A stretch of DNA of 64,000 nt from Sphingopyxis sp. LC81. GTDB taxonomy: Bacteria > Pseudomonadota > Alphaproteobacteria > Sphingomonadales > Sphingomonadaceae. Made by a program: the position numbers and the translations under genes. The notes under the pieces are model-generated. The model worked only from the letters and a program-made list of their open reading frames with translations. It searched no databases and was not told the origin of the DNA. Positions 54,129 through 62,126 of the stretch are shown one piece after another (the stretch's first letter is position 1; the number at the start of each line of letters is the position of its first letter). The stretch covers positions 124,001-188,000 of the forward strand of contig NZ_JNFD01000002.1 of the NCBI RefSeq assembly GCF_000756375.1, read 5' to 3'.

Positions 54129-55334
54129 ATGGCACGCGAAGCCGCCATCGTTTCGACCGCGCGCACCGGCGTCGGCAAGGCCTATCGCGGTGCGCTCAAC
54201 GACACCGAGGCGCCCGTGCTGGCGGCGCATGTCGTCAACGCCGCGATCGAACGCGCCGGGATCGATCCGGCGCGGATCGACGACGTCTATCTGGGCGTCG
54301 GCAACCACTGGAACACGCAGAGCTATAATCTCGGTCGGCTGACGGTTCATGGTTCGGTGCTTCCCGATTCGACCGGCGGCTTCACGCTCGACCGCAAATG
54401 TTCGTCGGGGCTCAACGCGCTCGCGCTCGCCGCGCGCGGGATCATCGCCGACGAGATCGACGTCGCGGTCGCGGGCGGGATGGAGAGCATCTCGCTCACC
54501 CTCAACAAGCACACCCCGGCCTTTCGCAACCGCTCGGAGTTCATCAAGGCCGCCGATCCCCACGCCTATATGGCGATGATCGAGACCGCCGAGATCGTCG
54601 CCGATCGCTATGGCGTCAGCCGCGAGGCGCAGGACGCGTTCGCCGCGACCAGCCAGCAGCGCGCGGGCGCGGCGCAGGCCGCGGGGCGCTTTGCCGACGA
54701 AATCGTGCCGATCACCGTCACCAGGGCGCTGTTCGACAAGGAAGGCAATGAAACCGGCAAGGAAGCAGTGACGCTGGCGCATGACGAGGGCGTGCGCGGC
54801 GACACCACCGCCGAAAAGCTCGCGGGCCTGAAGCCCGTGTTCAAGGACGGGCTGGTCGTCAAGGAAGGCCGCCATATCACCGCGGGCAACGCCAGCCAGC
54901 TTTCCGACGGCGCCTCGGCGCAGGTCGTCATGGACCGCGCGACGGCCGAGAAGGAAGGGCTGCCGATCCTCGGCATCTATCGCGGTTTTCAGGTCGCGGG
55001 CTGCAAGGCCGAGGAAATGGGCATCGGTCCGGTCTTCGCGATCCCCAAACTGCTCGAACGCAACGGTCTCAAGATCGACGACATCGGCCTCTGGGAAATC
55101 AACGAGGCGTTCGCGAGCCAGGCGCTTTATTGCCGCGACAAGCTCGGCATCGATCCCGACAAGCTCAACGTCAACGGCGGCGGCATCGCGATCGGCCATC
55201 CGTTCGGGATGACGGGCTCGCGCCTCGTCGGCCATGCGCTGATAGAGGGCAAGCGCCGCGGCGTCCGCTATGCGGTCGTCTCGATGTGCGTCGCGGGCGG
55301 CATGGGCGCCGCCGGCCTGTTCGAAATCGTCTGA
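54129..55334 (+). CDS. Thiolase family acyltransferase
   Basis: A 401-residue degradative-type thiolase. The nucleophilic Cys is in DRKCSSGLNALALAAR near residue 92, the catalytic His in NGGGIAIGHPFGMTGSR and the second Cys in SMCVAGGMGAAGLFE. NEAFASQAL is another family block. It would cleave a 3-oxoacyl-CoA, plausibly from the steroid side chain (a FadA5-like role) or from C/D-ring breakdown. It starts one base after the KSI stop and is followed by an SDR with AGGAGG before its start. Confidence 0.92.
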   Translation: MAREAAIVSTARTGVGKAYRGALNDTEAPVLAAHVVNAAIERAGIDPARIDDVYLGVGNHWNTQSYNLGRLTVHGSVLPDSTGGFTLDRKCSSGLNALALAARGIIADEIDVAVAGGMESISLTLNKHTPAFRNRSEFIKAADPHAYMAMIETAEIVADRYGVSREAQDAFAATSQQRAGAAQAAGRFADEIVPITVTRALFDKEGNETGKEAVTLAHDEGVRGDTTAEKLAGLKPVFKDGLVVKEGRHITAGNASQLSDGASAQVVMDRATAEKEGLPILGIYRGFQVAGCKAEEMGIGPVFAIPKLLERNGLKIDDIGLWEINEAFASQALYCRDKLGIDPDKLNVNGGGIAIGHPFGMTGSRLVGHALIEGKRRGVRYAVVSMCVAGGMGAAGLFEIV

Positions 55335-55351
55335 ATCAAAAGGAGGCAGCG

Positions 55352-56107
55352 ATGGCGTTGTTGTTCGAAGGAAAAACCGCTTTCGTCACCGGCGGGGGCA
55401 GCGGCATCGGCCGCGCCGCCGCGCTGGCCTTTGCCGCCGAGGGCGCGAAGGTCGCGATCGGCGATCTCAATGGCGACAGCGCGGCCGAAACCGCCGCGCT
55501 GATCCGCGGCGAGGGCGGCGAGGCGCATCATGGCGCGCTCGACGTCACCGACGGGGGCGCGGTCGACGCCTTTGTCGACGATGTCGTAGTGCGCTGGGGG
55601 CGGCTCGATTGCGCGTTCAACAATGCCGGGGTCTCGCTCGAGGGGATGGAAACCCCGTGGGGCGACCTCACCGCCTATGATCGCACGATCGCGGTCAACC
55701 AGCGCGGGTTGCTGCTCTGCATGGCCGCGGAACTGCGCCATATGGAAAAGGCGGGTCGCGGCGCGATCGTCAACACCGCGTCGATCGCGGGCATGGCGGG
55801 CGCCGGGGGCGCCGGCTATTGCGGGTCGAAGCATGCGGTCGTCGGGCTCACGCGCTCGGCGGCGATGCGCTACGCCGCGCAGGGCATCCGCATCAACGCG
55901 GTCTGCCCCGGCGCGATCCGCACGCCGATGGTCGATGCGGTGGTGAAGGAGGAAGCGGCGGCGCGCTTCGTGGCCGAAATGCACCCGATGAACCGCATCG
56001 GCGAAGCGCATGAAATTGCCGACGCGGTGATCTTCCTCTGCTCAGACAAGGCGAGTTTCATCACCGGGCATCCGCTCGCGGTCGACGGCGGTTATCTGGC
56101 GCGCTGA
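55352..56107 (+). CDS. Short-chain dehydrogenase/reductase (hydroxysteroid dehydrogenase-like)
   Basis: A 251-residue classical SDR: cofactor motif VTGGGSGIGRAAALAFAAEG with Asp after the second strand (IGDLNGD), favouring NAD, then CAFNNAGVSLEG, the catalytic Ser in NTASIAGMAG, YxxxK in YCGSKHAVVGLTRS and PLAVDGGYLAR at the end. AGGAGG lies 5 bases before the ATG. Its position after KSI and thiolase makes a hydroxysteroid or hydroxyacyl-CoA oxidation likely. The C-terminal VDGGYLAR ending is typical of 3alpha/7alpha/20beta-HSD-like SDRs. Confidence 0.9.
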   Translation: MALLFEGKTAFVTGGGSGIGRAAALAFAAEGAKVAIGDLNGDSAAETAALIRGEGGEAHHGALDVTDGGAVDAFVDDVVVRWGRLDCAFNNAGVSLEGMETPWGDLTAYDRTIAVNQRGLLLCMAAELRHMEKAGRGAIVNTASIAGMAGAGGAGYCGSKHAVVGLTRSAAMRYAAQGIRINAVCPGAIRTPMVDAVVKEEAAARFVAEMHPMNRIGEAHEIADAVIFLCSDKASFITGHPLAVDGGYLAR

Positions 56108-56308
56108 GCAAGCACCCGTCACCGGGTTTTCATCGGAATGACGGATTTGGGGTGGGGTGCCGACAGTTCGCATTTACACCATGAAGCAGAAAAGCTGCCG
56201 TGCCCTGCTAGAGCGCGTTGCGCTTGGAGATCATTGATCAGTCCAAGAGGCGACCCATGCTTTCTTTTCTTTGCAGGCATCCAGCCTCGGCGTGAAGGTC
56301 GACCGGTC

Positions 56309-56389
56309 TTAGCCGACAAGCCAACCGCATTCCTCCAGCTCCCAGACGACGCGGAACCCGCGCCCTTCACCCAAGACCGTGAGCGACAT
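56309..56389 (-). pseudogene. Truncated glutathione S-transferase N-terminus
   Basis: A 26-codon frame starting with ATG at 56389 encodes MSLTVLGEGRGFRVVW and LEECG, the beginning of GST proteins (first beta strand, glutathione-binding Arg and helix 1), then stops at TAA. No further GST sequence follows in any frame. It lies directly after the GFA-type gene on the same strand. The rest of the 56108-56402 gap shows no gene. Confidence 0.45.
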
Positions 56390-56402
56390 GGCTCAAATCC
56401 TT

Positions 56403-56741
56403 TCAGTAAGACGCGCCATCAACAAGACGACGCGGCAAATCGCGCCACAAATCGGGTTCGAACATCCTGAGATTGACTCCCATGCGCTGGTAATTGGGAT
56501 CAGTTGGCGTCCAGTGTGTCGTACAGCCACAGGCTTGGCAGTGCCACGTGTCGAGTGCGCGATCACCCTGCTGGTAGGCTACTCCCTCTCCCTCGACCGT
56601 GACCGATTTCGGCGGGCAATAGTGCCACAGTCCGGCGGTACGCCGACAAATCGAGCAGTTGCATTCGCTGACTTCGGTTGGCTCGTCGCGTAGTACCAAG
56701 TGAACCCGCCCGCAATGGCAGCTGCCGTGGTGCTCGATCAT
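56403..56741 (-). CDS. GFA/CENP-V-domain protein (glutathione-dependent formaldehyde-activating-like)
   Basis: A 112-residue zinc protein with the GFA fold: CHCGRVHLVL near residue 8, then CNCSICRRTAGLWHYCPP, and WHCQACGCTTHWTP in the second half. The four Cys-x-Cys/Cys-x2-Cys groups bind two zincs. Family members add glutathione to formaldehyde, but most are functionally undefined. GGAAGGAG lies before the ATG at 56741. A GST fragment just downstream may be left from a former glutathione-linked pair. Confidence 0.85.
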   Translation of the reverse strand: MIEHHGSCHCGRVHLVLRDEPTEVSECNCSICRRTAGLWHYCPPKSVTVEGEGVAYQQGDRALDTWHCQACGCTTHWTPTDPNYQRMGVNLRMFEPDLWRDLPRRLVDGASY

Positions 56742-56873
56742 CGTCGCTCCTTCCAACTCAAGTCATCTTGAGCGCCTACTTCTAACAATCCCGCCAGTTC
56801 AAAGCGATGACCGAAAACGGTCGAAAGTCGCCTCCCTGCTTTCGTTGGTAACGATCGTTTCCCGACGTTGGAT

Positions 56874-58559
56874 TTATTGATTCACCCGCGTCGCATGCCG
56901 CGCCGCTAGCCAGCCGAAGGTCATCGCCGGGCCCAGCGTCGCCCCCGCGCCCGGATAGGTCCGTCCCATCGCGGCGGCCGAGGCATTGCCGATCGCATAG
57001 AGCCCGCCCAGCACCTTGCCATCCTTGTCCAGCACCCGGCCATTGTCGTCGGTGAGCAGCCCGCCGTTGGTGCCAAGGTCGCACGGATAGATGGGGATGG
57101 CGTAGAAGGGGGCTTCGGCGATCGGCGCGAGCGTCGGATTCGGCGCCACTGATGCGTCGCCATAATGCCGGTCATAGGCGGAAGCGCCGCGGCCGAAATC
57201 GGGATCCTCGCCCTTGAGCGCATTGGCGTTGAAGCGCGCAATTTCCTTGGAAAGCACGGCGGCGTCGACGCCGATCTCCTTCGCCAGCCCGGCAAGGGTT
57301 CCGGCCTTTTTCAAGATCTTGCGCATCGCCTCGGGCATGCGGCCGTCGGCCGACGGTTTGCCCGCCATCATCGGCCCGAGCATATATTTGCCGCGATAGC
57401 GCGCGTCGAACACGAACCAGGAGGGGGCGGTGGGCGCCTCGGGGGTGTTGCAGCGGTGCATCTCGCCCCCCGCGACATGATAGGACGCCGCCTCGTTCAT
57501 GTAGCGGCGACCCGCCTGGTTGACGATGATCGACGAGGGCAGCGCGCGTTCGACGAACATGATCCGCGCCCGGTCCTCGCCCTCAAGCAGGAAGCCGGGA
57601 CCCCACCAGGCCGAATCCATCAGCGCGGTAGCGGCACCCGCCGCGAGTCCGGCCTTCAGGCCGTCGCCGGTATTGCTCGGCACCCCCGCGCTCCAGTCGG
57701 CCGAGGTCGGATGTGGCAGATATTTCTCGCGCAGCGCGGCGTCATGGTCGAAGCCGCCGCTGGCAATGATCACGCCGCGACGCGCGCGAACCTCGATCCG
57801 CTGGCCGTCGCGTTCGACGATCGCGCCGGTGATCCCGCTCTTGTCCCGGACCAGCTCGACCATCGGCGCATTCAGCCAGATCGGCACGCCCTTTTCGTCG
57901 ATCGACAGCTTGAGCCGTCCGATCAGCGCGTTGCCGCCGGTCAGCCGCCGCGACCGCTTGGTCTTGAAGCGCCAGGGCAGGTCGAACATATATTTGAGCA
58001 TCAGCTTGAACAGCAAAGGCTTGGCGCCGGGGCTCATGGTCAGGAGCAGCTTGGCTTCCTCCATCGTCCAGGTGAAGCGGCCAAAGGTCAGCGTCAGCGT
58101 GTGCGGCGGCTCCATTCGGTCGAAATCCGCACCGAGCCTGTCGGCCATCAACGGGATCGGGTCGTGCGTCCGCCACCCGTCGCGTGCGCCCGCGACGTCC
58201 ATATGATAATCGGAATAGGCATAGGCGGTGTAGCGAACCTCGGACCGTTCCTCGAGATAGCTCAGCATCCGGTGCGCATTGTCGACATAGGCCCTGAGCT
58301 TGGTTTCGGGCACATCGTCGCCGATCAGCGTCTTGATATAGCCCAGCGCTTCGTTCGGGTCGTCGGCATGGCCCTTGGCGCGTGCGTCATCGCTATTGGG
58401 AATCCAGATGCCGCCGCCCGACGTCGCGGATGTCCCGCCATAACGCGCGCTTTTCTCGACAACCAGAACGTCGGCGCCGGCATCGGCGGCGGTGAAGGCC
58501 GCGGTCAGCGCCCCCGCACCCGATCCGATCACCAATATGTCGACTTCGTGAAACGCCAC
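56874..58559 (-). CDS. kstD: 3-oxosteroid 1-dehydrogenase (KstD)
   Basis: A 561-residue FAD enzyme that desaturates C1-C2 of 3-ketosteroids. The FAD motif is ILVIGSGAGALTAAFTAADAG, with the KSARYGGTSATSGGGIWIP block that follows it in KstDs. The C-terminal block YPCDLGTNGGLLTDDNGRVL with the active-site Tyr/Gly region, and GNASAAAMGRTYPGAGAT, fit KstD more closely than other fumarate-reductase-like flavoproteins. I used GTG 58559, with AGGAG eight bases upstream; the frame runs on to 59006 without conserved sequence. It is divergent from two Lrp-type regulators. Confidence 0.88.
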   Translation of the reverse strand: MAFHEVDILVIGSGAGALTAAFTAADAGADVLVVEKSARYGGTSATSGGGIWIPNSDDARAKGHADDPNEALGYIKTLIGDDVPETKLRAYVDNAHRMLSYLEERSEVRYTAYAYSDYHMDVAGARDGWRTHDPIPLMADRLGADFDRMEPPHTLTLTFGRFTWTMEEAKLLLTMSPGAKPLLFKLMLKYMFDLPWRFKTKRSRRLTGGNALIGRLKLSIDEKGVPIWLNAPMVELVRDKSGITGAIVERDGQRIEVRARRGVIIASGGFDHDAALREKYLPHPTSADWSAGVPSNTGDGLKAGLAAGAATALMDSAWWGPGFLLEGEDRARIMFVERALPSSIIVNQAGRRYMNEAASYHVAGGEMHRCNTPEAPTAPSWFVFDARYRGKYMLGPMMAGKPSADGRMPEAMRKILKKAGTLAGLAKEIGVDAAVLSKEIARFNANALKGEDPDFGRGASAYDRHYGDASVAPNPTLAPIAEAPFYAIPIYPCDLGTNGGLLTDDNGRVLDKDGKVLGGLYAIGNASAAAMGRTYPGAGATLGPAMTFGWLAARHATRVNQ

Positions 58560-58652
58560 TCCCGTTGCTCCTGCCGTGTCTGCGTCGGAAACTCGCGCTT
58601 CCCGGTCTATGATCGGTTCTACATAATGATTGCGTTTTTGAAAGACAAAATC

Positions 58653-58666
58653 TTTACGCAAACCGT
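58653..58666. promoter_or_regulatory. Shared 14-bp motif between kstD and the Lrp genes
   Basis: TTTACGCAAACCGT on the plus strand, the exact reverse complement of the motif at 52687-52700. It lies 94-107 bases upstream of the kstD start, in an AT-rich patch (58615-58680). A second run, TGATTGCGTTTTTGAAAGAC, lies beside it and may hold a degenerate half-site. Confidence 0.65.
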
Positions 58667-58791
58667 TATATATTCGCCACCGCAATCGATGAATGTTGAC
58701 AGGGGCGCGGCGATACGGTCTGTGGGGCGCCATCTCGACGACGTCGAGGCGCCATCGCACGGGGTGCTGGTTTAGCTGGGGAGAAGAGGCG

Positions 58792-59313
58792 TTGCGCACG
58801 GCAACCAAGGCCGGGAAAAGGACGCGGGGCAAGGCCGCGAACGCGAACCAGGGTGACGGGCTGCCGGCGCTCGACGACGTCGACGAGCAGATCATCGCCG
58901 CGCTTCGCAAAAATGGCCGGATTGCAAACCGCGACATCGCGCGCGAGATGGGGCTGAACGAAGCGACGGTGCGCACGCGGCTGCGCCGGCTCGAGGATGC
59001 CAGCATGGTGCGCGTCGTCGCGATGCGCGACCTTTCGGCGATGGGTTTTGGCTATCTGGCTCCCGTCGGCGTGCAGGTGAAGGGGCGGTCGGCGGGCGAT
59101 GTCGGCGCAGAGATCGCCGAACTGGAGCGCGTCATCACGGTCAATGTCGCGATCGGAACGCATGACCTCGAAATCCAGGTGGTGGCCGAAACGCTGGAGG
59201 AGATGCAGCATCTCCTGACCGGTGTGATCGCCAAGATCGACGGGGTCGAGCGGCTGTTCCCCAGCCTCGCGCTCAAGGTTTTCAAATATAATCCGGAATG
59301 GGCACCGCTATGA
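58792..59313 (+). CDS. Lrp/AsnC-family transcriptional regulator 1
   Basis: The 173-residue protein has a basic leader (residues 1-20), the Lrp helix-turn-helix (DVDEQIIAALRKNGRIANRD, REMGLNEATVRTRLRRLED) and a C-terminal RAM domain (YLAPVGVQVKGRSAGD, GTHDLEIQVVAETLEEM). I chose TTG at 58792, which follows GGGGAGAAGAGG; the frame is open further upstream across the kstD promoter. Its stop overlaps the second Lrp gene by four bases. It is a candidate to bind the shared motif at 58653-58666. Confidence 0.85.
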   Translation: MRTATKAGKRTRGKAANANQGDGLPALDDVDEQIIAALRKNGRIANRDIAREMGLNEATVRTRLRRLEDASMVRVVAMRDLSAMGFGYLAPVGVQVKGRSAGDVGAEIAELERVITVNVAIGTHDLEIQVVAETLEEMQHLLTGVIAKIDGVERLFPSLALKVFKYNPEWAPL

Positions 59314-59780
59314 GCGCCAGAATCAGCCTCGACGAGCTCGATCACAAGATCATCGAACGGCTCGGCCATGATGCGCGCGTTTCGAACCGCGAGATCGGGC
59401 GCGAATTCGACCTGACCGAAGGGACGATCCGCTCGCGCCTCAAGCGGTTGCTCGACAACAGGGTGATCCGCGTCGCCGCGGTCACCAACGCCAACCGGCT
59501 CCGCAACCCGATCCTCGCCTATCTCTGGGTCGAGGCGGACAGCGCCGCGGACATCGAGAAGGTTGCGGAGAGCCTCGCGAGCCTGCCCGAGATCGGCTTT
59601 GTCGCGACGACGCTGGGCCGCGCCGACGTGCTCGCGATGACGCTGGTCGAAAACGGCAATGAGCTGACCGATTTCCTGCACCAGACGATCGACAAGATCC
59701 CCGGCGTGCGGCGTGTCCGCTACAGTCTGGGGCAGAATTTCATCAAGCACGACTATCGCTGGTGCGCGCTGGTCGATTGA
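59310..59780 (+). CDS. Lrp/AsnC-family transcriptional regulator 2
   Basis: A 156-residue Lrp-type protein: HTH in LDELDHKIIERLGHDARVSN and EFDLTEGTIRSRLKRLLDN, and a RAM domain with AYLWVEADSAADIEKVAES and FVATTLGRADVLAMTLVENG. It starts with ATGA overlapping the stop of the preceding regulator, so both are probably made in equal amounts and may form a hetero-oligomer. Sequence identity between the two is moderate in the HTH. Confidence 0.88.
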   Translation: MSARISLDELDHKIIERLGHDARVSNREIGREFDLTEGTIRSRLKRLLDNRVIRVAAVTNANRLRNPILAYLWVEADSAADIEKVAESLASLPEIGFVATTLGRADVLAMTLVENGNELTDFLHQTIDKIPGVRRVRYSLGQNFIKHDYRWCALVD

Positions 59781-59795
59781 TGAATTGTCGGCGGG

Positions 59796-60263
59796 CTACC
59801 CCGCCACCCAGTTTGCCTTGATCCCGTCGTCGGCCAGCGTGCCGTCGACGATCACGCGGGGGTCAGAGCGGCTATAGCTGATCCGCCAACCCTCGGGCGT
59901 GCGGCGATAGCGGTCGTGATAGAAATTGGCGAGCAGTCGGAAACTCCCGGCGCGCGGGTCATAGGTCGCATAGCCCAGATTCCAGCGTGCGCTCGCCTCA
60001 TCGCCCTTCACCTCGATCTCGGCATTATGCCCCTGATGCACGTCGATGATCGGCGTCGTCGCCGCCATTTGCGTGAACACCCCAATCAGCCCGTCGAGGT
60101 CGAATTCGCCGACGGGCGGAAAATCGATCACCGCATCCTCGGTGAAGCAGGCGCGGATCGCGTCGACATCCTTCGCGTCGCAGGCATTGAGGTAACGCGC
60201 CTTCAGGCGGCGGATGTCGCTTTCGGCTTCCAGCCGCGCGATACGGGATTCAAGGTCGGTCAT
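59796..60263 (-). CDS. SnoaL-like/NTF2-fold protein, BaiE-like dehydratase candidate
   Basis: A 155-residue protein of the SnoaL_4 type. Aligned by eye to bile-acid 7alpha-dehydratase BaiE as I remember it, Tyr24 (KARYLNACD) matches Tyr30, Asp29 matches Asp35 and His76 (DVHQGHN) matches His83, each with the same spacing; the second catalytic Asp (106) corresponds to Tyr98. A coiled N-terminal helix with SRIARLEAESDIRRL is also shared. Hydroxysteroid dehydratases of this fold are known in bile-salt-degrading sphingomonads. It is last in a tightly overlapping operon and overlaps the DUF1214 stop by 14 bases. Confidence 0.75.
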   Translation of the reverse strand: MTDLESRIARLEAESDIRRLKARYLNACDAKDVDAIRACFTEDAVIDFPPVGEFDLDGLIGVFTQMAATTPIIDVHQGHNAEIEVKGDEASARWNLGYATYDPRAGSFRLLANFYHDRYRRTPEGWRISYSRSDPRVIVDGTLADDGIKANWVAG

Positions 60264-61344
60264 TGATGGGGATTATCCTGGTTTCGGGGATGGGATGGTC
60301 GTCGGCGCCGATCCAGCGCAGCAACATGGTGCCCTGATGGTGCCCCGCAGTATCGATCCAGTTGCCGAAGCCCGGATCGCGGTCGGCGACGATCAGCGTC
60401 AGCGTGCCGTCGTCGTTCAGCCGCGCGCTATGCCCGTTCACATGGATGCGGTGATGGCGATAATCGAGCGATTCCATCCAGTAATTGTCGAGCTGGAAAT
60501 TCCAGAAGCTGCATGCGGGCACGCGCGTGTCGATGCGTAGCGCTTCGCCGGGTTCAAGCTGCCACCAGCCATGGAGATAGAAGATCGTCGGATCACCGCC
60601 CGCGCGGAAGAAGGGCGTCTGGTCGGTCGTCGCCAGCCGGTTCCTCTGGTTCGCCCGGAAATCCTCGGTCCACTGGACGAAAGTCCGCGCCGTGCCAGCA
60701 ACAAAGGCGGTGGTGCGCTCCAGCGCCGCCGCGAGCGTGTCGGCGGACAGTGGCGCGGGATGCGCGGGACCGTCGATCGCCTCGATCGTGACCGTCGCGG
60801 GCACTTCATTCGCACGGTCGAGAAAGGTCTGCCGCACGATCACCATCGAGCTGTCGTCGGCGAGCGGCAGCCAGTTGCCGTCGACCTTGTCGCGGCTGAC
60901 GATGATCTCGAACGATCCGTCGGGCGCAATCGCCAAATCGGCGGAATCGATCTCGCCGGTCGACGCCATCGTTCCGTCGACGGCATAGCGATTGGCCTTG
61001 GTGCCGAAGCTCAGGATCGGCACGCTGCCGCGCTGGCCGCGGATGCGATAGCGCCGCGCGCCCGAAACGGTCGCGTTCATATAGATATTGTCGGGATTGT
61101 CGGCGCCGATCTTCGCCGTCTCGTGCGATGCGGCGTAGAAGCTCGGAAAATCGGGGTCGGCATGTTCGAGCTGCATGTCGAACGCGATGCGCAGCAGCCG
61201 CGTGAGGTAGCGATAGCCCTCGGCGCGGTCGAGCGGGTTAGCGGCGGCTTCGGCGCCGGTGACGATCTCCCCCGCGGCTTCCAGCCGCCGGCAGAAATCG
61301 CGCCAGACATCGGGCGACAGGATAGGGCCCTCCGTCATCGTCAT
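60250..61344 (-). CDS. DUF1214-domain protein
   Basis: About 364 residues with no signal peptide. The C-terminal DUF1214 domain is recognised by CSFWNFQLDNYWMESLDY, HHRIHVNGHSARLNDDGTLTL and DPGFGNWIDTAGHHQGTMLL. The first half, with ANPLDRAEGYRYLTRLLRIA and DNIYMNATVSGARRYRIRG, matches the companion N-terminal region. The biochemical role is unknown; such proteins often occur next to steroid or terpenoid catabolic genes in actinobacteria and sphingomonads. The start at 61344 overlaps the SDR stop by four bases. Confidence 0.82.
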   Translation of the reverse strand: MTMTEGPILSPDVWRDFCRRLEAAGEIVTGAEAAANPLDRAEGYRYLTRLLRIAFDMQLEHADPDFPSFYAASHETAKIGADNPDNIYMNATVSGARRYRIRGQRGSVPILSFGTKANRYAVDGTMASTGEIDSADLAIAPDGSFEIIVSRDKVDGNWLPLADDSSMVIVRQTFLDRANEVPATVTIEAIDGPAHPAPLSADTLAAALERTTAFVAGTARTFVQWTEDFRANQRNRLATTDQTPFFRAGGDPTIFYLHGWWQLEPGEALRIDTRVPACSFWNFQLDNYWMESLDYRHHRIHVNGHSARLNDDGTLTLIVADRDPGFGNWIDTAGHHQGTMLLRWIGADDHPIPETRIIPINDRP

Positions 61345-62126
61345 GGCGCCATATACTGGCCGCCGTTGACGTCGAGCGTCGCGCCGGTGACCATTTTTGC
61401 ATAATCGGAGAGGAAGAAGAGCACGCTCTTCGCGCAATCCTCCTCGGGCGGAATGACGCCCAGCGGGATGCGCCCGGTGATCTCGCCGATCACCGCATCG
61501 CGGTCCTGCCCGCCCGCGGTCGCGCGGTCGATATAGTCATAGACGGGCTTGCCGCCGATCCAGCCCATCCGCGTCGCATTGACCCGGATGTTAAAGCGGC
61601 CAAGATCCTTGGCCATGTGCCTGGTCATCGTGGTCAGGCCGCCTTTTCCGGTGGCATAGCCGCCCTCGCCGGGGAAGGGGTTGACCTGCGACATGGTGGC
61701 GACGTTGACCACCGCGCCGCCGCCCTGCGCTTTCATCGCGGGAAGGACGGCCTGTGTCATCCGTAGCGCGCCGAGGCAGTTGACGTCGAACACCCGCGCC
61801 CAATCCTCGGGATCGGCCTCGTCCACCGTCACCCATTCCCCGTGGATATAGGCGGTGTTGACCAGTCCATCGATCCGCCCGAACGCGTCGGCGGTTGCCT
61901 TCGCCCGCGCCGCGCATTGGCCCGCATCGCCGACGTCGGTCGGCACCGCGACCGCCTCGCCGCCGTTCGCGCGAATCTCGCCGGCGACCGCTTCGATGAA
62001 ATCCCTGTTGCGCGCGCCGAGGCCGACTCTCGCGCCCTCGGCGGCGGCGATCCGCGCCATTGCCTGCCCCATGCCGGGGCCGACCCCGCTGATGATGATG
62101 ACCTTGTTCTTAAGCAGGCTCGGCAT
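61341..62126 (-). CDS. Short-chain dehydrogenase/reductase (BaiA/hydroxysteroid dehydrogenase-like)
   Basis: A 261-residue SDR: cofactor motif IISGVGPGMGQAMARIAAAEG (variant of GxxxGxG), Arg after the second strand (LGARNRDF) favouring NADP, LVNTAYIHGEW in place of NNAG, catalytic Ser in NVATMSQVNPFPG, YxxxK in YATGKGGLTTMT and VNGGQYMAP at the end. Two departures (NTAY for NNAG, TMSQ for the Ser block) mark a divergent subgroup. GGGAGAG precedes the ATG at 62126. It overlaps the OYE gene by 17 bases and the DUF1214 gene by four. Confidence 0.87.
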   Translation of the reverse strand: MPSLLKNKVIIISGVGPGMGQAMARIAAAEGARVGLGARNRDFIEAVAGEIRANGGEAVAVPTDVGDAGQCAARAKATADAFGRIDGLVNTAYIHGEWVTVDEADPEDWARVFDVNCLGALRMTQAVLPAMKAQGGGAVVNVATMSQVNPFPGEGGYATGKGGLTTMTRHMAKDLGRFNIRVNATRMGWIGGKPVYDYIDRATAGGQDRDAVIGEITGRIPLGVIPPEEDCAKSVLFFLSDYAKMVTGATLDVNGGQYMAP

